A DNA stretch of 64,000 nt from positions 7,994,638-8,058,637 of the forward strand of contig ML660203.1 in NCBI GenBank assembly GCA_007570785.1. Direction: 5' to 3'. How positions within the stretch are numbered: the stretch's first letter is position 1; each line of letters opens with the position of its first letter. A program made the position numbers and the translations under genes. The notes under the pieces are model-generated. The model had not been told where the DNA came from, searched no databases, and was given only the letters and a program-made list of their open reading frames with translations. The stretch is from Antilocapra americana. Taxonomy: Eukaryota > Chordata > Mammalia > Artiodactyla > Antilocapridae. Of the stretch, positions 1 through 11,180 are shown one piece after another.

Positions 1-304
1 AGCCCAAACCAAATGCAGATCTCACTACCTCCTCTGGCATCTCCTCCTTCCTGGAGAACACCCCCAACTTGTCCGGGGTGAGTCCAGACTTTCTCCACCG
101 CAGGGCCCTTGCACAGTCTGCCTAGGAGACCCTGCAGCCCATAGCTCCTATAGGCTGCCTTAGCCGGTAGAGCTCAGCCTCAACACCACCTCCGGAAAGC
201 CTATGACACTTGCCATGCCCGCACCCACCCCGCCCCGCCCATCATTCTTTTCAACACTATAGCATTCCTGTCAGTTTCTTGGCTGGCCATCCTCTGCCTC
301 TCAC

Positions 305-402
305 AGGAGAGCCCTCTGAGGGCACAGATTGGGTCTGTTTGTTGCTGTTCCCTAGCGTCTATCACTCTGCCTGGCACTTAAAAAATGTTTGCTGGATGAT
401 CC
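305..402 (+). repeat. L2 LINE 3' end
   Basis: Old L2 3'-terminal signature: a 'gagggcacagattgggtctg' block followed by 'tctgcctggcactta' and an 'aaatgtttgctggatga' end. Diverged and 5' truncated. The flanks (1-304 and 403-574) are single-copy with nothing recognisable. Confidence 0.7.
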
Positions 403-574
403 AGCAACCATGAACCCCTGCTGTTCACTGAGCCCTGTCCTCCCCATGCAGTCCAAGGAACCACTGCTCCCCAAATACCTGGTCCTCCCTGTGGGTAGGT
501 GGGGGCAGTGACTTTCTAGTCTCCCCAGGTTTCTAGATCCTGAGGCCTCTACAGGTGGTTCCTGAGACCAGAGT

Positions 575-775
575 ATCAGTCACTTAGCTGTTTCTGACCC
601 TGTGACTCTATAAAACCATAGCCTGCCAGGCTCCTCTGTCCATGAGATACTTCAGGGAAGAATACTGGAGTAGGTTGCCATTCCCTTCTCCAGAAGATCT
701 TTCCAACCCAGGAATCAAACCTGGGTCTCCTGCATCCCAGGTGGATTCTTTAACATCTGAGCCATGAGGGAAGCC
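575..775 (-). mobile_element. Bov-tA SINE
   Basis: Antisense copy. The plus strand reads the BovB-derived tail first (CCTGCCAGGCTCCTCTGTCC), then the GGCAAGAATACTGGAG-like core, then the tRNA-derived head with a recognisable B-box and a GAGGGAAGCC end. Old: several indels in the tail. Confidence 0.92.
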
Positions 776-1011
776 TTCATAATGTCAAGGAGCTGGGTAA
801 ATGGTCTCCAAGATTCTGGATCTAGGTTTTCACCCATTTGACAGACGTCTTCCTGGTGCCAGCCCTGGGCAGGGTACACAGAATCCAGAGCACAGGACCC
901 ATCGTTGGGGGCCTCCAGGCCAGTAGGGGAGACCATGCCAGAAAGACCTTGGTGTGATACGCAGGGCAGAGCGGGGAGGGGTGTGGGAGCTGGACCACAT
1001 AGCCACACACT

Positions 1012-1078
1012 CATTTGGATCCTAACCCCACCACTCCCTTACTGTGTGACTTTGGGTAAGTGACCTCAGCATGGGAAC
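1012..1078 (+). repeat. MIR SINE fragment
   Basis: The core 'ttactgtgtgactttgggta' matches the MIR core (TGTGTGACCTTGGGCAAG). Only the middle of the element survives. Confidence 0.7.
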
Positions 1079-1194
1079 CACTGCCTGAGGCATCAGAGCC
1101 ACAGTCTGGAAAAAGAACAGAGCTGAAAGCACTGTTCATGTACTGGTGAGGGCTGCAGGTGAGGGAAGATGAACCAGGGGCTCTGAGAGGCAAG

Positions 1195-1345
1195 CGTGGC
1201 TGCCTGAAGGAATCTGGGATGGCTTCAGAGAGGAGGTGACATGGGAAATAAGCTTTGAAAAATGAATAGGAGTTTGTGAGGCCAGAGGGGAAAGTACATG
1301 CAAAGAGTGAAGAGCCTGTGTAAAGGAGCTGACCCTCACTGCAGC
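1195..1345 (-). repeat. L2 LINE fragment
   Basis: Antisense L2 3'-region signature: 'gaggaggtgacatgggaaat', 'gaatgaataggagtttg' and a 'catgcaaagagtg' block. Strongly diverged. Confidence 0.55.
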
Positions 1346-2049
1346 CCAGCATTAGAAGCTGACTACAAAGGCCTGGGCTGCCATGCCCAGAAGGGGTGGC
1401 CCTCCCCCAGAAGGACACCAGTCCGCAGAGTAGGTTTTATTTTTTTCTTTTAGTATTTTTTTTTAAAGAACTCCTTTATTAACTTCTTATTATGAAAACT
1501 TTCAAACATACACAATGGCAGGGAGAAGAGCTGCATTTATGGGGTGCATTTTAAGCAGGGTAAGGAGGTAACCCTGGCATGCTGAGGCCCCCTCTGCACT
1601 CTGCCCCCAGTTCTCTGTAACTCCAAAGTGAGACCAGATGGCCTGGAAGGGAGGACGGAGGACACTACTTGGCCAGCAGCTCTGGGGCCCTCCCACCTTC
1701 TAGGACCAACCAGGCAGAGAGTCTGAACCAACCCTGTTCAGAAGTCAGAGCTGGAGGCAGCCGTTTTCTTTTACCAACGGGTGAAAAAGGAAAAAGAAAT
1801 CAAGTCTTTTCCCAGGCAGACTACATTTCCTTCATCTGAGAGGGTGAGAATCTGCTCTTGGAAGGAAAGAAAGAGTCTCCTGTCTGGAGCTTCCTCTTTG
1901 AAGCTCCATGAATATACATGGCGGCAGGCAGAGGGTTCTTTGAGATGCTAACAAGCTGCCTTACCTTGGAAAACTGAGGTCATCGGCTTTGAGGGGATCT
2001 TGACTCCAAAGGGGTAGGGGGGTTGAGAGAGCAGGTGCTGGAGAGACCG
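1346..2049. other. Single-copy DNA, no gene seen
   Basis: No frame with coding character and no clear repeat. A T-rich stretch (1437-1475) is followed by 'attatgaaaactttcaaaca', which may be the edge of an unnamed old repeat. The rest is mixed-composition single-copy sequence. Confidence 0.5.
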
Positions 2050-2230
2050 GAGACCCGGTGGCCAGCCCTGACCTTGGGCAACTAACTCCTTTCCCTTCTG
2101 AGCCTCCATGTCCTCACCTGTGAAATGGGGATACTTACTCCATCCTGGGGCTGGCAGGGACAGAAGATGATGCTAAGTGACACACCCAGTATGACACTTG
2201 GTACACACAAGGTGCCCAACCAGTACCTGT
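2050..2230 (+). repeat. MIR SINE
   Basis: Reads in order: 'gaccttgggcaactaactcc', 'gagcctccatgtcctcacct', 'gtgaaatggggatactta' and a 'ggtgcccaa' 3' end. This is the MIR core plus 3' half. Confidence 0.82.
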
Positions 2231-2282
2231 GGTGCTTATATCACAGAACCCAGAGCTGGGAGGGGCTGCTGGAACAGTTAAC

Positions 2283-2462
2283 AATGAAGAAGGGTGGCTT
2301 TGGCAAGGCATCCAACCTGAATTCAAATCCTTGCTCTGCTTGTCACTAGCTCTGTGCCCTGGGGCAATACACATCACCTCTTTGCACCTCAGTTTCCGGA
2401 TCTGTAAAGTGGGAAGATCTCTGTTTACCTACCATGGGGACGAAAGGACCTAAGATATATGT
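2283..2462 (+). repeat. MIR SINE
   Basis: Second sense MIR, only about 55 bp from the previous one. It includes the tRNA-like 5' part ('attcaaatccttgctctgct'), the core 'agctctgtgccctggggcaa' and 'cctcagtttccggatctgta'. Confidence 0.85.
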
Positions 2463-2814
2463 AAACCTCTGGTCAACACTAACACAGAGAGCCAATTTTA
2501 GTCCTTGAGGTTCATGGTCATTAGGTTTTGGCTCCTTGCTGTAGCTGAGGGTGGGGTGGGGTGAGGCATGGACCAGGCAGGGGAAAGGCTGAAGGAGAGA
2601 TGCCTTGGAGATCAGCCCACTTCTTGGTGAAGAGGATGAGGAAGACGCAAAGACTAGGAAGGACTCACTGGAAGGACATGAACCCTTTGCCTTGCCCAGC
2701 TCCATGATCTGTCCTTTACCCTCAAGACAACTGTACTCCTCAGCCCTCAATGCCTCCCAGACCAGTGGCCTCACCACTGGGACAACTGGCCCAGCTGGGC
2801 TCCTCCCAGCACCC

Positions 2815-2931
2815 CTCCTCCAGAAGAAAAGTCTCCTGAAACGTAAATCTGATCACCTCATCTCCTGGCCCCAAGCTCGCCAAGGACTCTGGCTTGACTC
2901 AGGGAAAAGGCCAAGTCCCTCCTACAGCCCT
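2815..2931 (+). repeat. L2 LINE fragment
   Basis: 'aaatctgatcacctcatctc' followed by a 'ctggcttgactcagg..aaggccaagtccctcctaca' block resembles the L2 3' region. It is cut off at a BovB fragment. Confidence 0.5.
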
Positions 2932-2934
2932 TGT

Positions 2935-3062
2935 TCGATCACTAAGTCGTGTCCAACTCTTTGCGATCCTCTGAACTGCTGAACACCAGGTTTCCCTGTG
3001 CTTCACTATCTCCCGGGGTTTGCTCAGACCCATGTCTTTTGAGTCGGTGATGCCATCCAACA
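2935..3062 (-). mobile_element. BovB LINE 3' fragment
   Basis: Antisense BovB 3' end: 'cactaagtcgtgtccaactc', 'gtttgctcagacccatgtct', 'gagtcggtgatgccatccaa'. Very 5' truncated and diverged. It lacks the long CAACCATCTCATCCTCTG block seen in longer copies. Confidence 0.88.
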
Positions 3063-3149
3063 GCCATACGCCCCTTTATTTCCATGAGCGCATCTCCGGC
3101 TACCGATCCCCTCACTCTTCCCAGCCACACTTAAACATGGCAAGCATGG

Positions 3150-3364
3150 CCACTTGGTGCTAGCGGTGAAGGTGGTACATGGTAAAGAACCCATCTGCCA
3201 CTGCAGGAGACTTAAGAGCCGTGGGTTCAATCCCTGGGTTGGGAAGTTCCCCTGGAGGAGGGTATGGCAACCTACTCCAGTATTCTCGCCTAGAGAATCC
3301 CCTGGACAGAGCCAGTCCATAGGGTCACAAAGAGTCAGACACGACTGAAGCAACTGAGCATGCA
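3150..3364 (+). mobile_element. Bov-tA SINE
   Basis: Sense copy: decayed tRNA head with GTGGGTTCAATCCCTGGGTT (B-box), then ACTCCAGTATTCTCGCC and a tail 'agagtcagacacgactgaag'. The first 40 bp of the head are scrambled. A short L2 3' end follows at 3366-3425. Confidence 0.9.
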
Positions 3365-3365
3365 C

Positions 3366-3425
3366 AGTCTCCTTGGCACGTAGTAGGTGCTCTAGAAACA
3401 TCCTCTGAATGACTGAGTCAGTAAG
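3366..3425 (+). repeat. L2 LINE 3' terminus
   Basis: 'cttggcacgtagtaggtgct' followed by '..catcctctgaatgactga' is the L2 3' end (CTGGCACATAGTAGGTGCTCAATAAA..GAATGAATGA). Confidence 0.65.
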
Positions 3426-4059
3426 TGAATATCTGCTTCCGTCTTCAGTGATCTAAGGAACTCTGCTGCCCAAGAAACCCCCCTCTCTGGCCCCTCTCCC
3501 TGGGGACAGAGCGAGTATTCAGCAGAGGTTGGGCAGGCAGGCGGCCAGCAGTCTGGGTGACCCCTGCCCGGCTCTGGCTGCTGCTCAGACTGCATGCAGG
3601 GCTAATTGCTACAACTCCAGAGCAAAGTGAGTTAATGAGGCAGATTAATGTTCCCATGTTGCTCCTGTTCCCACCACAGCCATCAGGGAGCCAGAGGAGG
3701 GACATCTGGGGCTTCAGGGCCCCGGCCACTGGGTGCTTGGGGTGCCTGACCCCACCCAGCCTGGCCACGTGGCCGCTCCTACTCTGCTCCCTGACACAGG
3801 TGTCATCCACAAAGGGCAGGGAACAAATCTTAGGTGTCTTTGGCTTGTGGGCACTGGACATGGGCGCCCGTTACCCATCACACATGGAAACAAGCATCCC
3901 CATTGGAGAGAGGGGGAACCAAAGGCCAGAGAGATGGGGTGGCCTGCCCTAGGACCTCCAGCTGGGTTGAGCTGTCACCTCTCACATCCTGCTTCATCTT
4001 GTGAGGGAGATGGCGCCCCTCTTTGGATTACCAGTCCCCTCCCTTCACCGCCTGCCCTG
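3426..4059. other. Single-copy DNA with a possible conserved element
   Basis: Repeat-free, GC-rich stretch. Positions 3580-3665 stand out: an AT-rich patch with GCTAATTGC, GAGTTAATGAGG and CAGATTAATG (homeodomain-type ATTA cores) inside GC-rich surroundings. No open frame with coding character; any regulatory role is inferred. Confidence 0.4.
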
Positions 4060-4156
4060 AAGCCAATGGTGAATGACTATAATACGAAGAGTAGTAATAA
4101 CAGTGACAAAAGTCGACACACTGTCCACTGGGCACTGTGCCAAAACTAAACAGTCA

Positions 4157-4605
4157 GGACTTCCCTAATGGCTAAGACTCCACGCTCCCTATGCAGGGGG
4201 CCTAGGTTCAATCCCTGGTCAGGGAACTAGATTCCACCTGGCGCGACTAAGAGTTTGCATGCCACAACTAAAGATCCTGCACTCTGTAACTAAGATCCAG
4301 TGCAGCCAGACAAATAAATAAGTAAATATAAAACAGGTAGACTTTTAAACAACTAAAGATCCTGCACGCTGTAACTAAGATCCAGTGCAGCCAGACAAAT
4401 GAATAAGTAAATATAAAACAGGTAGACTTTTAAACAACTAAAGATCCTGCACGCTGTAACTAAGATCCAGTGCAGCCAGACAAATAAATAAGTAAATATA
4501 AAACAGGTAGACTTTTAAACAACTAAAGATCCTGCACGCTGTAACTAAGATCCAGTGCAGCCAGAAAAATAAATAAATAAATATAAAACAGGTAGACTTT
4601 TAAAA
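4157..4605 (+). mobile_element. CHR-type tRNA SINE with amplified tail
   Basis: tRNA-derived head GGACTTCCCTAATGGCTAAG and B-box region GGTTCAATCCCTGGTCAGGG, then a CAACTAAAGATCCTGC tail ending in (AAATA)n. It is flanked by a 14-bp target-site duplication, AAACTAA(A/G)CAGTCA, at 4143-4156 and 4617-4630. The 3' half is present four times in tandem (see the repeat entry), so the copy is about 450 bp instead of the usual 130 or so. Confidence 0.92.
4266..4605 (+). repeat. Four-copy 85-bp tandem repeat (SINE tail)
   Basis: Units begin at 4266, 4351, 4436 and 4521 (period exactly 85 bp), each starting AACTAAAGATCCTGCAC and ending ACAGGTAGACTTTTAAA. They differ by one to a few bases: unit 1 has CACTCTG where the others have CACGCTG, unit 2 has GAATAAG, and unit 4 has a pure AAATA run. 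Each unit is the SINE 3' body plus its A/T-rich tail. The array lies wholly between the target-site duplications. Confidence 0.95.
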
Positions 4606-4954
4606 AACAAAACAAGAAACTAAGCAGTCACTGACACCTCAACAACTCTATGAGATAGAATCTCTTATACGCCTATTTTACAGATGAGGAAGTTGAGGCA
4701 CAGAGCAGCAAGAGTGCTTGACTGAGGCACACTGTGAGTAAGTGGACATGCAATACGATATGCTCCACCACCTCCCTCCATGGCCTCCTTTTGGATTCTA
4801 ACCTAGGCTCTGGCCTTGGAGGTGGAGATCTGGTCACCTGGCCCTTCTCCAGCTCTGTCACCCCCACCTCTGGCCTGGCTCATCAGGTTTCTCACTCCTT
4901 TCAAAAGAAGTTTTAGAGGAATAAGGCATATTGTGTTCTAACTGCCATGCCATC

Positions 4955-5480
4955 ATTTTTTTCCTCATTACAGAGGCCATACATGTTCACTACAGAAAAC
5001 TGGAAGAAAACAGAAAAGCATTTGGAAAATAAAATGATTCATCTCCCAGAGATGACCATTTTTGATATTTTGGGCATGTCATTCTTGTCTTTTATTTTCC
5101 ATATATAATCATCGTCAAGACATTGGCCAGCAGCATAAGATTTCTCTCTGCTTGGCCCTGTATTGAGTATCTTATATACATTATCTCATTTAACCCTCAT
5201 ATGACCTCATTTCATCCTCACTACAACCATGTTACCATGATTAAAGTCCCTGTTTTACAGAAAGCAAATGGAGGTTCAGAGAAGTAAAGTAATATGTCCA
5301 AGGTCACAAAGCTGATCACTTCCAGTCTTCAAACTCACATCTTTTGGCTCTGAACTGTTTTCTTATAACTTCCAGGAGCTGGAATTGCCAGGTCAAGCAT
5401 ATATAAAATTCTAAGCTTTTTAAATTTTAATTTTTGAAAATTCTAAACCAAGTTGTCCTAAAAAAGAGGGGGGGTCTCAA
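4955..5480. repeat. Unnamed old interspersed repeat split by a MIR
   Basis: 4955-5130 ('gaaaacagaaaagcatttgg', 'cccagagatgaccatttttg') and 5370-5480 ('ggaattgccaggtcaagcat') resemble two parts of a common ancient L1-related or unclassified repeat. Between them is an antisense MIR (5140-5345) with 'attatctcatttaaccctca', 'tgttttacagaaagcaaatg' and 'ccaaggtcacaaagctgatc'. The MIR assignment is firm; the outer repeat is tentative. Confidence 0.55.
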
Positions 5481-5985
5481 TTTCTCAGTTTGCACCTTTG
5501 CCGATAGGGTCTAGGAAGGCCTATTTTCTCATACTCTTGTCCATGCCAAACTTATGTTTTAAAAATCTGCCAGATTAATCTACAAACAAGATGTACCATC
5601 TCTGTTTCTGATATTTCTTTGTTTTCACTGTGTATTGTTAGCCTCTGTGTGGATCTGGGGCCTAACTGGCCAGGGCCTAATGTCCTTCCAGCTAGAAGCT
5701 CCATGTCTCAACACAGAAGGAACCAGAAGAGAAACTGAGTCATCAAGTTAAGGGTCGTACCCAGTTACCGGACACCTTAGTCACCCTGTCATGGTGTACT
5801 CTGACCTTCGAAGCAAGTCTTGCATGGAAAGCAGAATGCCCTGAGTGCGCAGTATCCCCCAGCCTACTTGACAGGCAAACTGAGTCAGAAGTAGGTTTCC
5901 CCCAGCTTTTGGGCCTGATACTTCTCTATTCCTGAGTCTCACTCTACCATGTGAAAAATTATAAACCTTCAGATTCAATAAATAA
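5481..5985. other. Single-copy DNA, nothing recognised
   Basis: Mixed composition, no sustained open frame and no repeat I recognise, apart from a homopolymer patch near 5462-5475. Confidence 0.5.
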
Positions 5986-6646
5986 AAAGAATCCAAGATC
6001 AAGAAGTATGAAGAGAACTAAACCAAGGTAAATCATCATCAAATTGTTCAAAACCCAAGAAAAAGAGGAAATCTTAAAAGAAATCAGGATAAAAAGAAGA
6101 GAACAAAGATGAGAATTACAGCAGATTTCTTGCCAAAAACAATGCAAGTGAGAACGCAGGAACAACATCTTTAAAGTGTCGAAAGAACAAAATCTGTCAG
6201 CTTAGAATTCTATGTCCAGCAAACATAACTTTCAAAAATGAAGGATAAAAATAAAGACTTTTTCAGGCAAAGAAGCTGGAAAAAATTCATCACCAGCAGA
6301 CCCACACTAAAGAAAAGTCAAAGTCCTTCAAGCTGAAGGAAAATGATATGAGAGAGAAACCTGCATCTACAAAAAGGAATTAAGAGCACTGAAAAACATA
6401 GCCACATGAATAAACATAAGATTATTTTTCTCATTATTTAAATCTCTTTAAAAGATAACTTACTGTTTAGACAATAAGAATACAATTTTGTATTTAAAAC
6501 GTGTAGAAGTAAAATGCATAACAATAAAATAAGAATGCAAAAGTCTTATACATGAAGTGATATACTATCACTTGAAAGTAGACAGTGGTTAAGTTAAAGG
6601 TGTGTGATATAAACCATACAGGAATCACTGAAGTAACAAAATAAAG

Positions 6647-6853
6647 TGCTAAGTCACTTCAGTCATGTCTGACTCTTTGCGACCCCATGGACTGTAGCCT
6701 GCCAGGCTCTTCTGTCCACGGAATTCTCCAGGCAAGAATACTGGAGTGGGTTTCCATGCCCTCTTCCAGGGGATCTTCCCAACCAACAGATCAAACCTGC
6801 TTCTCTTACCTTAGCTGGCAGGTTCTTTACCACTAGCACCACCTAGCAAGCCC
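6647..6853 (-). mobile_element. Bov-tA SINE inside the old L1
   Basis: Antisense Bov-tA. It is flanked by a 12-bp duplication, AACAAAATAAAG (6635-6646) and AACAAAGCAAAG (6854-6865), within L1 sequence that continues across it. Confidence 0.94.
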
Positions 6854-7619
6854 AACAAAGCAAAGACTAACAGCTAAAACAAATAGCAGGAGAAAAGATT
6901 TAAATCTAACCATATTAACAATCACATCAAATGTAAATGGTCTAAACACTCCAATTAAAAGTCAGAGATTTTCTGATTGAATAAAGAAATTGACCCAACT
7001 ATATGCTGCTTATAAGAAATGCACTTCAAATTATATTTTTTAAAAAGTGGGTTAAAAGTGAAGATATAGACAAACGTAGACCTTTTTAACACCAATCAAA
7101 AGAAAATTGGAGGGCCATTAGAAAAAATATTAGGAAAAAATGTTTTAGAGGATAAAGTCATTTTATAAGGATTATGAGGTCAATCCATCAAGAGGAACAA
7201 TAATCCTAAATATTTACATGTTTAATAACAAAACTTCAAAATACATAAAGCAAAAAGTGATAGAAATACAAGGAAAACAGACAATTCCCAATTATAGTCA
7301 AGGATTTCAATATCACTCTCTCAGTAATCGATGGAACATGTAAACAGAAAATAAATAAGGATATAGAAGATTTGAATAACACTATCAACCTACTTGACTT
7401 GACATTTACAGAACACTTCACCAATTAACAACAGATTATATTTTTTTCATGGAACATTTACCAAAATAGACCATATTCTGGGCCATTAAGCCAGTTTCAA
7501 TATATTTCAAAAGATTCAAGTCATACAAAATACATTCTATGATCACAGTGGAATTAATGTAAAAACCAATAACAGAAAAAAATCCCTGGAAAGTCCCAAA
7601 TATTTGGAAACAAAATAAT

Positions 7620-7850
7620 ATGCTTCTAAAGAAGCAGTGGGTCAAAGAGAAATCAATATGGAAATTGGACAATTTTGAATTGAATGAAAGCAAAAGCAAC
7701 ACATATCAAAATTTCTGGGATGCTGCTAAAGCAGTACTTAGGGGAAACTTTATAGCAGTAAATGCCTATATTAGTAAAGAAGAACGGTTTCAAACCAATG
7801 ATTTCTGCCTTTACCTTAAGAAACTAGAAGAACAAATTGAACCAAACTAA
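7620..7850 (+). pseudogene. L1 ORF2 fragment (endonuclease to RT linker)
   Basis: A 76-codon open stretch in the L1 frame containing WDAAKAVLRGNFIAVNAYIS, the conserved segment between the endonuclease and reverse transcriptase domains of mammalian L1 ORF2p. It ends at a stop. ORF2p is normally about 1,270 residues, so this is a relic. Its host element lacks most of ORF1 and is split by another L1. Confidence 0.8.
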
Positions 7851-8820
7851 GTAGGAACAAGGAAATAATACATATTCAATGGGGAATCAATAAAAAAGAA
7901 AACAGAAAAGCAATAGAGAAACATCAGACACACCAAAAGCTGGTTCTTTGGAAAGATTAGTAGAATTGAAAAATCTCTGGTCAGAAGGATCAAAGAAAGA
8001 AAACATAAAAAGAAGGGAGAGAAGACACAAATTACCAACATCAAGAATGAAACAGGTGATATCACTACAGATTACACAGATATTAAAAGGATAGTAAGTT
8101 TCAAAATTTATTACAAGCTACAGTAATCTAGTCAGGGTGGTACTATCGTAAGAATAGATCAGTGGAACATAATTGGGAATACAGAAAAAAAAATAGCCCT
8201 CATATTTATGGTTAGCTGATTTCCAACAAGGGTGCCAAGACCATTCAATGGGGGAAAGAACAGCCTTTTCAACATATGGTGATGGCACAACTGAATATCC
8301 ACATACAAAAAAAAAAAAAATGAAATTGGACTATCTCACACCATGTACAAAAAATTAACTCAAAATGGATCAAAGACCTAAACATAAGAGCTAAAACTAT
8401 AAGGCACTTAGAAGAAAACACAGGTGTAAATCTTTACAACCTGGAACTAGGCAATGAGTTTTCATATATGATACTAAAAGTGCATGCACCTAAAGAAAAA
8501 ATAGGTAAGTCGGACTTCATCAAAATTAAAAAGGACACTCCCAAGAATGTGAAAAGACAACTCACAGAATGGGATAAATACGTGAAAATCATTTATCTGA
8601 TAGCAGACTTATATTCCAAAATATATAAAGAACCCTCCTAGCTTAATAACATAGAGACAAATAGCCCAATTGTAACATGGGCAAAGGACGTGAGTGGACA
8701 TTTCTCAAAAGAAGACACAAATGGTCAGTAAATACATGCTCATCATCAGAAGCCATGAAAACAATGCAAATCAAAACACACCCACTAGGATGGCTATAAT
8801 TAAAAAGACAGACGGTTAAG

Positions 8821-8947
8821 GATTTTCTGGGGATCCGGTGGTTGAGACTCCATGCTTCCAAGGCAGGGGGCGTGGGTTCAGTCTCTGGTTGGGGACCTAA
8901 GATCCTGCATGCTGTGTGGCATGCCTTCCCCCGCTCCCGCAAAAAGA
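8821..8947 (+). mobile_element. CHR-type tRNA SINE
   Basis: Sense copy inside the nested L1: 'gattttctggggatccggtg', the B-box-like GTGGGTTCAGTCTCTGG, and 'ctaagatcctgcatgctgtg' followed by an A-rich tail. L1 sequence resumes at about 8952 with 'gttacaaatactggtgagga'. Confidence 0.88.
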
Positions 8948-9124
8948 AAGAAGACGACAGTTACAAATACTGGTGAGGATCTGGAAAAACTGGAACCCTC
9001 ATACACTGCTGTGGAAATACAAAATGATACAGCCACTTTGAAAAACAGCCTGGAAGTTGCTCAAAAGCTTAAGTACAGAACATAGGAACCAGTGATTCCA
9101 CTTCTAGATACACGGTGATGATTT

Positions 9125-9330
9125 AGTCAGTAGTTTTGTCACTAAGTCATGTCTGACTCTTGTGACCCCATGGACTATGGCCCACCAGGCTCCTCTGTCC
9201 TCTGTCCATGGGATTTCCCAGGCAAGAATACTGGAGTGGGTTACTATTTCCTTTTCCAGGGAATCCTCCTAACCCAGGGATTGAACCTGGGTTCTGCATT
9301 GCGGTGGATTTTCTACTGATTGAGCCACCA
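9125..9330 (-). mobile_element. Bov-tA SINE
   Basis: Antisense full-length copy in the nested L1, from 'gtcactaagtcatgtctgac' to a decayed head 'actgattgagccacca'. It has a short internal duplication of CTCTGTCC (9193-9208). Confidence 0.92.
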
Positions 9331-9471
9331 ATATGAAAACATATGTCCACATGAAAACTTATACACAATGTTCAAAGCAGCATTAGTTGTAATGTATAAA
9401 AAGTAGATACAACATAAACACCCATCAATTGAAGAATGGATAGATTAAATGTAGTATATCCATACAAACGA

Positions 9472-9472
<1 letters not shown>

Positions 9473-9506
<34 letters not shown>
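9473..9506. repeat. (GT)n microsatellite
   Basis: An uninterrupted run of about 17 GT units at the tail junction of an antisense Bov-A copy, consistent with growth from the 3' end of the retroposon. Confidence 0.97.
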
Positions 9507-9507
<1 letters not shown>

Positions 9508-9625
9508 GTCGCTCAGTTGTGTCTAAGTGTTTGCGACCTCATGGACTGTAGCCTGCCAGGCTCCTCTGTCCATGGGATTCCCCAGGCAAGAATACTGGAG
9601 TAGGTTGACATTTCCTTCTCCAGGA
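9507..9625 (-). mobile_element. Bov-A SINE monomer
   Basis: Antisense BovB-derived unit without a tRNA head (GTCGCTCAGTTGTGTCTAAG to CCTTCTCCAG). It sits in L1 sequence that is duplicated around it: ATACAAACGAAT before and ATACAATGGAAT after. Confidence 0.9.
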
Positions 9626-11180
9626 TACAATGGAATACTATTCATCAATAAAAATGAAGGAGGTACTGTTACAAGCTACAACTTTATGAACCTTGAAAAC
9701 TTCATGATAAGTGAAAAAAGACAGTCACAAGGGCCATATTATAAGATTCCATATTATATGAAGTATCTCAAACAAGCAACTCTATAAATATAGAAAGTAG
9801 ATTAGTGGTTGCCCAGGACTAAGGGTAAGGGAGTAGGTATACTAATAAGTATAGGTTTCTTTTGGAGGTGATGAAATGTTCTGAACTTGATGTGATGATT
9901 GGTGTACGACTGTGTACAATGGTACTAAAACCATTGATTTTTATATTTTATGCAAATTGTATGGTATCTAAATTATAACTCAAAAAAGCTGTTATTTTTT
10001 AAAGTGATAACAAAGGAATACGATGAACAACTTTATGCCAATAAATCTGACAACTTAGATGGAATGAACAAATTTCCATGAGCATACAAATTACCAAAGC
10101 CCACATAAGAAGCTGTAGGTAACCTGAGTAGCCCTATATTAATTAAAGAAATTGAACTTTTAGATAAAACTTTCCCACAAAGAAAACTCATGGCTCAGAT
10201 GGCTTCACTGGTGATTTTAAACAAACACTTGTAGGTTAATTTTATACAAACTCTTGTAAAAGACTGAAGAGAGGGCAATATTTTACTTTCTACTTTATAG
10301 GCACTTTATAAGGCCCTAATATCAAAATCAGACAAACTCAATACAATAAACAAAAAGTATAGACCAACAGCCCTTATGAATATGGATGCCAAAATCATAC
10401 ACAACATTTTAGCAAATCTAATTCAATAATATATTAAAAGGCCAAGTGGGGCTTATCTTGAGTGTGGAGTCGGCTCAACATTTGAAAACTAATCAATGTA
10501 CTTCATAACAGACTAAAAGAGAAAAACCATGTGATCATCTCAAAACAAAGAAAAAGCGTTTCACAAAATCCAACATCCATTCTTAATTTTTAAAATTCTC
10601 AGCAAACTGAAAATAGAAGAAAAATTCCTCCAACTGATAAAAGCATCTACAAAGACTCCATAGCTAATACCGTATCTAATGGTGCGAGACTGAAGTCTTA
10701 CTTTTGAGACGAAGAATACGACAAGTATGTCCATCTCACCACTACTATTCAACATTGCATAGGAGTTTCTAGCCAGGGCAATTAACCAAGAAAATGAAAT
10801 AAAAGGCATCCAGATTAGAAAGAAAGAAAGAAAACTATCTTTATTTGCAAGTAACATGCTCATCTATATAGAAAATCCAATTGAAGCCATGCACAACAAA
10901 GCTATTATAACTAATAAGTAAGCTTACTAAGGTATAGGATAAAAGATCAATCTACAAAAATCAATTTTTTCTATACACTAGCTACAAACTATCAGAAACT
11001 AAAAATCTTAAATACCATGTATAATAGCATCAAAAATATGAAATAATTAGGGATAAATATGACAAAAATGTGAAAGACTAGATATGGGAAACTAAATTAT
11101 TGCTGAGGTAAGTTTTTAGAAAAACATCTAAATAAATTGAGATATTTTGCTCACAGATTAGGAGATTCAATATTGTTAAG

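Larger units (their letters stand above)
4060..4760 (-). repeat. MIR SINE split by a CHR SINE
   Basis: Antisense MIR in two parts: 4060-4156 (the low-similarity outer part, 'ggcactgtgcc') and 4631-4760 ('ttttacagatgaggaagttg', 'aggcacagagcagcaagag'). The gap is exactly the CHR SINE with its target-site duplication, so the MIR was there first. Confidence 0.75.
8101..9994 (+). mobile_element. 5'-truncated L1 LINE nested in the older L1
   Basis: Starts abruptly in late ORF2 ('ttacaagctacagtaatc') and runs to the L1 3' end (9950-9994: 'gtatggtatctaaattataa' and an AAAGCTGTTATTTTTT end). The outer L1 resumes directly after it. A likely target-site duplication is the diverged pair GGATAGTAAG / GTGATAACAAAGG at the two edges. 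It carries three SINE insertions and a GT microsatellite of its own. Confidence 0.9.

Noticed and set aside
3150..3240. tRNA genes suggested by B-box motifs such as GGTTCAATCCC
   Set aside because: These are heads of Bov-tA and CHR SINEs, found many times here. None forms an intact cloverleaf with a proper acceptor stem and terminator.
4266..4605. CRISPR-like regular repeats
   Set aside because: Units are contiguous with no spacers, and each is SINE tail sequence in a mammalian genome.
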